Position numbers and translations under genes: made by a program | Part shown: piece by piece, positions 51,301-61,563 of the stretch | Layout of the letters: each line of letters begins with the position of its first letter | Numbering within the stretch: position 1 is the first letter of the stretch | Notes under the pieces: generated by a model | What the model saw: only the letters and a program-made list of their open reading frames with translations | What the model was told of the DNA's origin: nothing | Databases searched by the model: none | Origin: Panagrolaimus kolymaensis | Taxonomy: Eukaryota > Nematoda > Chromadorea > Rhabditida > Panagrolaimidae | Assembly (NCBI GenBank): GCA_028622995.1 | Contig: JAJQJQ010000020.1 | Coordinates: 868,001-932,000, forward strand | Direction of reading: 5' to 3' | DNA length: 64,000 bases

Positions 51301-52644
51301 TTGATTTTATTTCCTAAATACCTTTTACATTTTTAGCGAGAAATTTGTTCATTGGGTTGATGCTCGTGTTGCTGCTTTGAACTCCATTGAAAGAATCATT
51401 CCAAAAGCTGGCATCTCAAATTTTGACATTCCTTTTATTTTTTCATGTTTCAACAAAGCTATTCGTGATAATACTAAAACCATGCATGGACTCGTTGGTC
51501 AATTTGTTCGCTGTGCTACCATTTCTGCTTTCGTTGAATTTCTTCCATTACTTGAAGATGCTGGTTTATTGAAACAAGAAATACTTGATTATACTATTTC
51601 GCTCATTTTGGAACAGTGCTGTGAAAGAATTGATAAACTACGAGAAGTAAGTGATAGTAAATAAATTATTACCGTAATTTAATGATATTTATTTTTAAGT
51701 TTGCTGCTTTACAATTGCGTGGCCTCCTTGAAAGACATGTTTTATTGGATATTGTTGAAAGAGAAAAATTGTATTCAATTTTTGTAAATAAGAAGGATAT
51801 CAAATGGAGGGTGGATGCTTTTGAACCTTTAGCACCTTTATTGGAATCAGAATTTTATCATCAATCAATTTTAAGAGGATTTATTAATTCTATTGGCATG
51901 AGTTTTTATAACATTTGATTTTACAAAAAAATTTTATTTTTAGGTGGCGCAACTGGTTCATGGACACAAGAAAAGGGTTTAATTAAATTGGAAGCTTTTT
52001 ATCGTAACCATCCTGAGGTTTGTTTTTACGAATTAATAATGTTATAAGTGTAATGTTTGGTTTTAGAAAACTGAACAATTATTTCAAATATTTCTAAACT
52101 ATTTCAATGAAAATGAACAAACATTAAAAGAACTCATCATTCCTGTAACAGCATTTGGCCGCTTATTTTCTGAAGGATGCTTTTCTCAAGTTGAAAATGA
52201 ACCAGAGAAATTTCCTAATTTTGTCGAAGTTGTCAAAAAAGTTTCAAAAGTATGTTACAAAGATCTCATCATTATTTATCATTAACTTATAATTTTTAGG
52301 TAGCATACGGTGGTCCACTTTCTCTTCGAAATGCTGCACTTTCATCCATTGCAACCGTATTTCAAACGAATCTTAATTCATCTACTTTTAAAATTGCTTC
52401 AACCACTTTGATTGCCTTACTTACAAGCAAAATTCCAAATGTCCGTTTTGAAGCTGCAAAATGTTTCGCTCAAGCTGTAAATGTTTTGGATGTAACTAAT
52501 GATATTCCTGTTGAAGAACTGGATGGAATTTATAAATTATTAAAAAATACTCAATGGCGTGATAATGAAAGTGATCTTCAAGAAGCTGCTAATACGATTA
52601 AACAAGAATTTATGAAAGTTATCGAAAAGCATAAAAATCATTAA
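48378..52644 (+). CDS. TBCD: Tubulin-folding cofactor D (TBCD)
   Basis: Thirteen exons: 48378-48521, 48576-49010, 49063-49227, 49353-49667, 49721-49910, 49964-50247, 50348-51058, 51144-51289, 51337-51646, 51700-51895 (or 51901), 51944-52017, 52067-52249 and 52300-52644; about 1,165 residues, the family length. It is a HEAT/ARM-repeat protein. The most diagnostic stretch is GNWHGGCMTIAEFSQRGCIL followed by PKRLPVVMDLVCKALEFDD and NVRDASCYICWAFARGF. TBCD captures beta-tubulin and, with cofactors C and E, assembles or takes apart tubulin dimers in the cytoplasm; it also affects centrosomes. Exon 10 can end at a GC donor after SIG (giving SIGGATGSW, closer to the family) or at a GT donor six bases later (SIGMSGATGSW). 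It is the second gene after uba-2. Confidence 0.95.
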
Positions 52645-53263
52645 CGTTTTGGGTGTGTCTTACTTTGGTTTAAAGCGTTATTTGATCTCATTTTTATCGT
52701 GTGTTTTTGTTTGTTGTAATTATTTTCATAAATTTATTTTTAATTAGTAAAAAAAACTTTATAATTCTGGAGCAAGATAACAATATTTTTGGGAGAAGGT
52801 TTAATAGATAATTTTTAACGTACATATAAAAAGGTTTGGAAATTCTAATTTTTTGTTTGGATCAACATGTCAGCGAGCATCTATAAGTCCATGCAAAATG
52901 TTTTTATTTTTGTTTATAATAACAATGTTATCGAGATATAATTGACATTTTACGCATTTCATATTTCCAAAACCGAGAGAAATATCGATGTAATTTGGTG
53001 TCTCGTATCATTTTTCATAACTTACAGCTTCCACACTGCTTTAAAACAATTTAATAAGTAATTTTGACATGATAAACAATAATTAAAGGTGGAAGACATC
53101 ATTTTTAAAAAAACGATAAAAAATTTTTTTTTAAACAGTAAAAAAGAGAAACATAAAAAACATTCTCGACACGAAGAAAACACTTGACAATGTCCCTAAA
53201 AAGTTTTCGCTCTCATCATTTTCTTACATTTTCATTTTTTTTGTTTCTCAAGCTTCAAAAAGA
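52645..53263. other. Intergenic region downstream of TBCD
   Basis: AT-rich 3' flank of TBCD and promoter side of the next gene. I see no gene or repeat. The next ATG at 53264 follows TTTCTCAAGCTTCAAAAAG. Confidence 0.4.
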
Positions 53264-54136
53264 ATGGCTGATAAGCGTTCTGCTATTCGTCCAACAGAAA
53301 ATAGTCGTTCTGAAAAAGTAAGTTTTATTTTTACCAAGCTTTCTAGAATCTTTTATAGCACGTTTCTTTCAAGTCGCCATTAATGTCGCATCGAAGTATC
53401 ACACCTTTACAATCAACAAATGACATGATGCATTTTGATACCTTCCGTTCGCCATCAAGACAACAAACTCCTCAACAACAAAAACGTGCTGCTTCTGTTA
53501 CAACAACTTCATCTAAGGTAAAGTTAAAAGTTGCATTCTTAGTTGTACTAATCTTTTTTTTAGAACACACCACCTAAACGCCGTCTGCTTCTTGATAATG
53601 AACCTGCTTTTAATACACATTCCAACTCTGCTGATCCTTTAGTTTTCAATGATGTTATTTTAAAGGTTTGTGCTTATTTATTATATGTTCCAAAATTCTA
53701 TTATTTTTGTTTATAGGGAGTCCAACTTACTCGTGGATCTATTGATAAAGTTGATTCTGCTTGTCAAGAAATTCCTAGTCTTTATGAAACATCTGATAAT
53801 ATCCTTACTACTACAACTGGAACTCTTAGAGATCTTGTATCCGTTGATGAAACTATGTTCAAGTATGTTGTAAGTTACTTTTACCTTTCATTCGTTTTTT
53901 TAAATCACTAATTGTTTTAGGAACAAGAGAAGGTCGTTATTCAAAAGCTCAATGAAATGATGAAGGGTTTATTGGAAAAGAAGGAAGCTATTGATTTCAA
54001 TGGAGTAAGTAATTTAAAATATTCATCATTTAATTTATTGAAATTTTAGGCTATTGCTGAAATGAAAGATATGGAAAATGAACTTGATTTTGAACTTATG
54101 AAAACTGATGATACCGTCGTTGCAAATGATGAATAA
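53264..54136 (+). CDS. Unrecognised 207-residue protein with a coiled-coil-like C-terminus
   Basis: Six small exons: 53264-53317, 53374-53517, 53564-53665, 53717-53869, 53921-54004 and 54050-54136; all phase 0 and GT-AG, 207 residues. The N-terminal half is basic and rich in Ser, Thr, Gln and Arg with SP/TP sites (RSITPLQS, RSPSRQQTPQQQKR, NTPPKRRLL), as in proteins regulated by cyclin-dependent kinases. The C-terminal half is helical and acidic (EQEKVVIQKLNEMMKGLLEK, AIAEMKDMENELDFELMK), suited to a coiled coil. There are no membrane segments. This plan is seen in small kinetochore, chromosomal-passenger or trafficking-complex subunits, but no specific family is recognised. GMP reductase starts 393 bases downstream on the same strand. 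AATAAA lies just after the stop, near 54188. Confidence 0.75.
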
Positions 54137-54529
54137 TGTTTTATTGTGTATGTCATTTATTTTATTGTTGTTTTTGTTTGTTTGTTAATAAAAAAATTAA
54201 AATTACTGTACTTCTCTTTTTACTTTTTTTCCCCTCATTGATATTAGAAGCGATATCAATCGATTTTTTCTATTCATCGAGGTCATTGCCATTCCATGAT
54301 TTGTTTCTCAGCTATTTGTTTATAGCATTTTTATCAAACGAATAGTCTTTTCTTAACGCGAAGGATGGCCAGCCTTGCGAATGTCCAGACATTTGGTGGC
54401 TGCTGCTTGGTTCATTCAAGCATAAATCATAAACTCATGATGACGTTTCTTCTCGAGCGTTAATAAACTTTGATAATATAGCTTTATCCTTCAATTGTGT
54501 AGTTTAACTTATAGGTAACTAAATTAAAT
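54137..54529. other. Intergenic region with short hairpin-forming GC-richer patch
   Basis: The 3' flank of the unrecognised gene and leader of GMP reductase. Around 54357-54415 the sequence is richer in G and C and holds short inverted repeats (AATGTCCAGACATT; AAGGATGGCCAGCCTT is nearly palindromic). No known RNA family is recognised. Confidence 0.4.
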
Positions 54530-55756
54530 ATGCCAAGAATTGAGAATGATCCCAAGCTTGATTTTGCCGATGTTATGATTCGACCTAAGCGATCAACACT
54601 TAATAGTCGATCTGAAGTTGTTTTGACTCGAGAGTAACATTTTATTTAATTTTGAAATAAATTTTTTAAATTTAATATTTAGATATGATTTCCGTCATTC
54701 CAAGCATCATTATGAAGGAATTCCCATCGTGGCATCAAATATGGATACCGTTGGAACCTTTGATATGGCAAAAACTTTAGCTAGTCATACCCTTTTCACA
54801 ACCATCCATAAACATTATACCGTGGATGAATGGGAAAATTTTGCAAATAGCATTGAACGTGATTCCAAGGTTATCTCAAAATAATATTTTATTTTCTTCA
54901 TTGATATAAAGTTAAGCTTTTATAGATTCTTGATCATCTTGCCATATCTGCAGGAACTTCGGAAGCTGATTTTGTAAAGTTAAAAAAAATCATTGATAAA
55001 ATCCCCGAATTGAAATATATTTGTCTGGATGTTGCTAATGGCTATTCCGAGCATTTTGTTCATTTTATTCGAAAAGTTCGAGAAGAATTTAATAAACATA
55101 CAATTTTTGCTGGGAATGTTGTTACTGGAGAAATGGTGGAAGAATTAATTCTATCGGGAGCTGATATTGTTAAGGTTAGCCATCACCCAAAAAATATATA
55201 TATTCCCTAAAGTTTTTGCATATAAAGTGTTTTTTAGGTTGGAATTGGTCCAGGTTCAGTTTGCACCACTCGCAAAAAGGCTGGCGTTGGATATCCTCAA
55301 CTTTCAGCTGTTCTTGAATGCGCTGATGCTGCCCATGGACTTAAAGGTCATGTAATGTCTGATGGAGGTTGCACAAATCCCGGAGATGTTGCTAAAGCAT
55401 TTGGAGCTGGCGCGGATTTTGTTATGCTTGGTGGAATGCTCGCGGGTCATGATCAATCTGGTGGAGAAATAATTGAAAAGGATGGAAGAAAATATAAACT
55501 TTTTTATGGAATGTCTTCCGACACTGCAATGAAAAAGCATCATGGATCTGTTGCGGAATATCGAGCATCAGAAGGAAAAACCATTCAAATTCCATATCGC
55601 GGCGATGTAAATGATACCATTCTTGATATCCTTGGTGGACTTCGTTCTGCTTGCACTTATACCGGTTCAGCCAAATTAAAAGAACTTCCAAAACGTACTA
55701 CTTTTGTTTGCGTTGCTCGACAAACCAACGAAGTTTATACTCGTTTTGAAGTTTGA
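54530..55756 (+). CDS. GMPR: GMP reductase
   Basis: Four exons: 54530-54633, 54683-54869, 54926-55174 and 55238-55756; 352 residues, close to the usual 345. It starts [20 protein letters not shown], which matches the GMPR N-terminus, and contains [18 protein letters not shown], the catalytic-Cys loop [20 protein letters not shown] (Cys about residue 189), [49 protein letters not shown] and [20 protein letters not shown]. The compact barrel without a CBS insert separates it from IMP dehydrogenase. It converts GMP to IMP with NADPH, releasing ammonia, in cytosolic purine salvage. The start is the first ATG after a short leader. AATAAA lies at about 55897. Confidence 0.97.
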
Positions 55757-56100
55757 TAAAAAAAAAAAGAAGCCATAGGTTTATTATATTACTTTTATAC
55801 GGATTATTTTTGAAATTTATGCATAATATTCTCTTAGTTATGAAAAGTAGTGATATTATATAAAAAATTTATACGGTTTTGAATTTTTATGAATCAAATA
55901 AAATTTTATTTTTATAAAAAAGGCCATTGTAAATGTTTTTGGTAAATAACAATTATAGTTTTTTTGTAATTTCAGAAAATCAAAAGGTTTAAACAGAAAA
56001 AGTAAATAATAATAACGATATTATAAATTCAATGAAAAAAAAAATGGAAGATAAGAAAGTAGTTTTAAAATTATAAACTCGTCATATTAAAAAAGGTGTT
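55757..56100. other. Intergenic region between convergent GMP reductase and CTP synthase
   Basis: AT-rich 3' flanks of two convergent genes. An AATAAA signal near 55897 fits GMP reductase. Nothing else is visible. Confidence 0.4.
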
Positions 56101-58695
56101 TTAAATTTGTAAGTTCTTCGAAGCAGCCTTAAAAACACTATGGTGTTTTGCTTTTTTTAAGACATCTGGGCTTTGTTCTTCAAGACTTGAGTTCTAAAAG
56201 TTTTAATCACTCTATAGAATTTTTTATTTAAAATAAATTGATTTACTTGAGGCGAAGGGTGAATGTTTTCCACATCACTTGGATTTGAATCAACAAAAAA
56301 TGATTTTGAAGTTTCAAAGTCATTTTTCCGGTTATTATCACGAAGAGTGGAAATGTTTTTTGCTGATGGCAAATAATAGAAATTTGGGTCAACATTATTT
56401 ATGGAATTAAAACTTTTAGGAGAATCAATATAAGTTTGAATTTGGCTACTTGAAGCCAAAATTAATCCTAAAAATGATGGGGAAGGAGCTAATGGATGAG
56501 AGGTATATTCGGGATGATACTGAACTCCAACAAAATATGGATGTTTTTTAAGTTCAAGCATTTCCATTCGTACTGGATGGAGTTTGAGTTTTTTCACCGC
56601 GGTCACAAAGTATTTTAACTTTTTTAATAAAACTTTTCTATAAAAAATGAGACGGATTTAATGGAGAAAACAAATTGGAGTTAAAACTAACTTCTCCATT
56701 TTCATTTGGCTCTCGAGCTATGTCTAATAAAGCATTAGAAGCGTTCGTTTCCGCTTCAAAACTTCCATTAGTTTGATCGACACCCATTCCAACGAAATGT
56801 AAGCCAGCTTCTGTGAGTCTAGGAACCATATATGGATTTATTTCATATCGATGACAATGACGTTCTTCAATGGTTTTATTTTTTCCATAAATTTCAAATA
56901 GAATTGAATCCTCAGTTAAAAATTCAGTGGCTCGACGTCCAAGTCTCATTGTTCCACCTAAATCTCCACCAGAATGTTCTAACATTTTTATAACAATTTG
57001 TTGATCTAATGTCAATGGTTCAATGGAAGAATCATCATTATTTTTTTCTTCCCATTATTCAGTTGAAGAAGCGCCATAAATTCCACAAACATTTCTTGCA
57101 AATTCAATTGCAGCGCATTGCATTCCAAGACAAATCCCTAGGAATGGTTTTTTATTTTCTCGAGCATATTTACATGCAATAATTTTTCCTTCTGTACCAC
57201 GTACACCAAATCCACCAGGGATTAAAATGCCACTTAAAAAATAAATGAGGAGAAATGATTTGGAATGTAAACATCGATTCAAAACTTACTCTGCTGCACC
57301 TAAAAGTTTCATGGATGCTTCACGTTTATCAACATGAGTGCAGTTTTCCAAATGTTCGGAAACAATAAACTAAATAAATAGCATTTTTATTTTATTTGTC
57401 TCGCCTTTACTCCTGACTTTCTAGTCTCTATTTAAAAAAAAGAATACTTACAAGAATTTCTAATTTTCTGTAACAAAAATTTGCGGCATGATTCAAAGCT
57501 TTGATAACTGAAGCATAAGCATCTTCAAAAACTTTTAATTTATTTTCGCTATTGGTTGTTTGGTGGTCAAGTTGAAAATATTTTCCAACAAGAGCAATTT
57601 TAACCACATCGATGCAGTTTTCCATTCTAAAATTATTTATTTAATTTCTTTTGTGCAAAAAAAACAACTCGGATAAATCTTACGTTTCAGCTAATTGAGT
57701 CCATTGTGAAATTCGAGGACAATTTAGAATTTGAGTTTCCTGTCGAATAAGGTTGAATTGTTTTTCAATAATTTCTAAAATCTTTTGATCCATTAAAAGT
57801 TGTGGAACTTTATAAAGATTTTAAACATTGGGAACCCCAATAATCAAAAAGTTAAGGTAAAAGTGAAATTATCGCCAAAAGAATGAAAACAAACTTGTTC
57901 CATTTTAACTCTACAACAATTTGCTATTTTTTCTTTAATGTTCATAGTAATGGGATTTTCACTTCGACAAATTATTAAATCAGGGAATAATCCTTTAGAA
58001 CATGCAGTTCGAACAGAACCCTGTAAAGGTTTGGTTTTAAGTTCTCCAGAACTTTTTAAATTAATGAGAAATGAAACATGAACATGCAAAAATCGTGAAC
58101 GCTGATGAGGAAGAAAATCACCCATAGCATATAAAAATGCTTCGGATTCTGAATCTCCAACGGTTCCACCAAATTCAACAACGCATATTTCAGGTTGAAT
58201 ATTAGTTCCATCAACTGGTCGTTGAGCCACATCTTCAACCCATCTTTTAATTGCATCAGTTAAATGTGGAATAACTTGAACGGTTTTTCCAAGATATTTT
58301 CCTTCTCTTTCAGCAGACATAACACGTTGATATATTTTACCCGTAGTAATATTATTATCTCGAGTGAGCGATACATTTAAAAAGCGCTCATAATTTCCAA
58401 GATCGAGATCAACTTCAGCGCCATCATCAAGAACAAAAACTTCACCTGGAAATATTTTGTCTCAAAATTTAGTGGTACTAGATTTTCCACCAATAAACTT
58501 GCCATGTCCATATGGTGAAAAAGTGCCAGCATCAACATTAAGATATGGATCAATTTTGATTGCATTAACACGGTATCCGTTTGATTTTAACAAAGCTCCC
58601 AGACTTGATGTGATAACTCCTTTACCTACGCCACTTATAACACCACCAGTAACTAAGATAATTTTTACGGCATTTTGAGGATCAGATAATTCCAT
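56101..58695 (-). pseudogene. CTP synthase, diverged, with one in-frame stop codon
   Basis: Eight exons on the minus strand: 58695-58503, 58445-57876, 57807-57684, 57626-57452, 57369-57290, 57232-56692, 56618-56247 and 56193-56101; about 715 codons against about 590 usual. The synthase domain has the P-loop [60 protein letters not shown] and FGGTVGDSES. The glutaminase domain keeps its triad: [24 protein letters not shown] (Cys) and FVGVQYHPEY (His, Glu). CTP synthase makes CTP from UTP, ATP and glutamine. Two introns appear to be GC-AG (58446-58502 clearly; 57808-57875 less surely, losing about five residues). A TAA at 57055-57057 interrupts the frame after GASSTE, just past the glutaminase Cys, and no splice explains it. 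There is also a long insertion before MEMLELKKHPYF. It could be a decaying paralogue, a sequence error or readthrough; if the stop is an error it is an active gene. Confidence 0.75.
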
Positions 58696-59243
58696 TTTAT
58701 ATTATCACTAAACGCTAGAATTACGAAAAACAAGAGAAAAATATATGGGTGAATGTTAAGTAAAGCGAAGATGAAGTCGATAATGGCCCTCGTCTTTAAA
58801 CCAAAAAAGTAAGAAGAACAAAGGATGTGAAAGTGGCACCTCTAGTTCAACCAGTAAAACTTATTGTCACAATTTGTATGATAATACTAAGAACCACCTA
58901 TTTTAGTAGAATATGGCAAATTTGAGAAACAATTTTATCCAAAAAACCATAAGTGATAAATATGAAAGAAGAGATATCAAAGCCACACTTATAACTACTA
59001 AAATACCCTAAAGATCTGTGAATGAATTATTTTTTGCAAACAAAAGGGGTGAAAATAAAATCTTTAAAGAAATTATCCTATAAAATATATCAAGATGAAA
59101 CAATATTATAAGTGCCAAATGACCTAATTTGGCCAATTATCGCTTATTCTTTGTATTTCGATCTGCATATCGAAAAGTTTTTTTAATCTTTACTTTCATA
59201 AATTTATGCATTTATTCTAATAAATTATTCTTTTTTTTCAATT
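58696..59243. promoter_or_regulatory. Divergent intergenic region between CTP synthase and the F-box gene
   Basis: About 550 bases of AT-rich DNA separating oppositely oriented starts; it must hold both promoters. I see no specific motif beyond an acceptor-like TTTAG about 13 bases before the CTP synthase ATG. Confidence 0.4.
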
Positions 59244-60420
59244 ATGAATAATTTAAAAATGTGGTGTTTTTTCTGTCAAGTTAATGATGACCATTCATCA
59301 GAAGAATGTTCACAAACTCCCGATTATCGAAGTCGTATGAATTTTTTGAAAGATTTGGAATGGCTTCCATGCTTTTGTATCGGAACAACAGAAATGCAAT
59401 CTATTTGTAATTGTAAAAAAGTATGCCAGCATTGCTTTCAACATCATCATGAAACTTTTTGTCCCAAACAAGGTTTATATTCTTTAATCGCATGCTTATA
59501 AAAATTATCTAATTCAAAGAATTTTTAGATCTCCATCATCCCTCATTGAATGCTTCAAAATCTCCTCAAATTGAAAGTTTTGATTTATTTCAGTTGCCCA
59601 CAGTTGCCATTCAAAGAATCTTTGAGCTTTGTGATATCACCAGTAAAATGAAACTTCGTCAAACCTGCAAATATTTCAAAAATCAAAAATCCTTTAATCC
59701 AAAATTGGTGCCTTTTTATGCTTCTGATTTTGGATTAAACCACCATCAAAACCCTCGTGAAACATATATTTTAAATCGATATATATTTATTGAAGATTAT
59801 AAAACTTTTGAAGATCTCATGAAAATCAAAAATATTTATTTGTTTCCAGAAAGAGTTTATTTGAAAGATTGCGAATTGAATCAAAGAAATTTAAAAATCC
59901 TTAATGCTGGTGATCCAAATTTTTTGGATTTAGAAAGCTGTAAATTAGATTTGGATATTTCGTTTAAATATTTGCTCGAAAACTTTCCCTATGCTGATAA
60001 ACTCTTTATCAAACAGATGAAACTCCCAAATACTTGGATCGTGGATTTATTTGAAGCCAAAAGAAATTGTGATATAACCAATTTGGAAGGAGACATTACA
60101 GAGGAAGAAATTAAGAATATAAATTTGGATGAATTAAGTCAATTATTTCTTGTAAGATTTATATTTAAATTTTATTAAACAACAACAATAACTTCGTTTA
60201 TTTTTAGCTTCATAAAAAACTAAAAATTGTATTCACAGTTACTCACATTCCTCAAAATATTGAAAACATCAATAATGTCATTGAAAGCATTCAAACTCAT
60301 TTTAATCGAGCTGATTTTCTGATTACCAACGATATCGATACTTTTCAAATAATGTTTTACGTTAATCTAATTGAGATATCTTTCCACTTTTCTCCCATTA
60401 TGAAAAAATCATATCATTAA
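59244..60420 (+). CDS. F-box protein with an N-terminal Cys/His cluster
   Basis: Three exons: 59244-59472, 59529-60151 and 60208-60420; about 354 residues. The N-terminus contains WCFFCQVNDDHSSEEC, a CX2CX5HX4C zinc-knuckle-like motif, followed by more Cys and His (CFCIG, CNCKKVCQHCFQHHHETFC). Then an F-box is visible: FDLFQLPTVAIQRIFELCDI and MKLRQTCKYFKNQ. The remaining 200 residues are Leu/Asn/Lys-rich and resemble the variable substrate-recognition part of nematode F-box proteins, with weak repeat-like spacing (VYLKDCELNQRNLKIL, FLDLESCKLDL). F-box proteins recruit substrates to SCF ubiquitin ligases through SKP1; nematodes have large, fast-evolving families. The pairing of a zinc-knuckle-like start with an F-box is the notable feature. 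No orthologue is named. Confidence 0.8.
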
Positions 60421-60867
60421 AAGTAGCGTAGCAAACACGAGTAAAAATGATGTTCATTATTTATTTATTCTTTGTTTATTGTATGCTGTATTTTTTTAAA
60501 TAAATAAAATTAGATATTTTCTCTCTCAAAAATTTGATTCTTTTTAAATCCAAAATTCTTATAACGAAAAGTCATGATGAATACGCTATTGGCTTTGCGC
60601 CAAGAGCTACGTTTTTTGAGAGAGATATCGTTGTCATCAAGCAAAAAACCAACTTCCATCATGGATATTTTTAACTCAACTTTATTTTAAATTAACAATT
60701 TCAATTTTTTATAAATATTTTTACTTTAAACGTGTTAATCGATTGACAAATTTACTCGTGTCGCGTATCACTTTCTCTTTACTTACAACATTGTTTTTTT
60801 TTCAGAATCTCAAATCTCTTTCCTCTTGTTCATTAACTTCATATATTCATTCAATCAGAAAAGAATC
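60421..60867. other. Intergenic region upstream of ARL1
   Basis: 3' flank of the F-box gene and leader of the ARL1 gene. It contains a 13-base inverted repeat (60520-60532, TCTCTCTCAAAAA, and 60613-60625, its inverse) with an 80-base spacer. The AG at 60804-60805 (TTTTTTTCAG) is a good acceptor before the ARL1 leader. Confidence 0.45.
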
Positions 60868-61563
60868 ATGGGTGGAGTAATGAGTTATTTTCGTGGTCTA
60901 TTTGGTCAACGTGAAATGCGTATATTAATTCTTGGTTTGGATGGTTGTGGTAAAACAACAATTTTATATAGACTACAAGTTGGAGAAATTGTAACAACTA
61001 TTCCTACCATTGGATTTAACGTCGAACAAGTTACATACAAAAATCTTAAATTTCAAGTATGGGATTTGGGTGGACAAACTTCAATTCGACCTTATTGGAG
61101 ATGTTATTATTCAAATACTGATGCAATTATTTATGTTGTTGATTCAGCTGATAAAGATAGAATTGGCATTTCCAAGCAGGTTTGTTAATTTTATTTGTTT
61201 TTTGTTTGTATTAGCTGATTGTCTCTAAAGCGTAAGCTACTAAAAGCGAAATACCTTATCATTGATGATCGTTCAAACGCCGCTTTGGAAAGCGAGGTTC
61301 AAATGTTAGAGTAATTACTTTTTCTTTTTCAGGAACTTGTATCAATGTTAGAAGAAGAAGAACTTAAAAATGCTGTGCTTGTTGTGCTTGCCAATAAACA
61401 AGATATTCCTGGTTGTCTTTCACCAACGGATGTTTATCGTGCTCTTGGATTAGATGCTCTAAGAAATCGAGAATTTCAAATTTTCAAAACGTCTGCATTG
61501 AAAGGTGAAGGATTAGATGAAGCAATGGAATGGCTTGCAACAAAACTCAAAGAAACAAAGTAG
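60868..61563 (+). CDS. arl-1: ADP-ribosylation factor-like GTPase ARL1
   Basis: Two exons, 60868-61179 and 61333-61563, giving 180 residues, the ARL1 length. It begins [20 protein letters not shown] with Gly2 available for myristoylation. GTP-binding motifs: [15 protein letters not shown] (P-loop, residues 23-31, with Cys where the family usually has Ala), [11 protein letters not shown] (switch 1), [20 protein letters not shown] (switch 2), ANKQD and TSALKGEG. The interswitch and C-terminal [13 protein letters not shown] match ARL1 rather than ARF1. ARL1 is a trans-Golgi GTPase that recruits GRIP-domain golgins. The ATG is chosen because only it places Gly at position 2; an upstream in-frame ATG at 60826 is in the leader. 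Confidence 0.96.

Noticed and set aside
56101..58695. Stop-codon reassignment to explain the stop in CTP synthase
   Set aside because: TAA, TAG and TGA all serve as normal ends of other genes in the window (for example uba-2 TAA, arl-1 TAG, GMP reductase TGA), so a changed code is not supported.
60573..60660. Possible C/D-box small nucleolar RNA starting at an ATGATGA motif
   Set aside because: No D box (CTGA) lies at a suitable distance and no terminal stem is visible.
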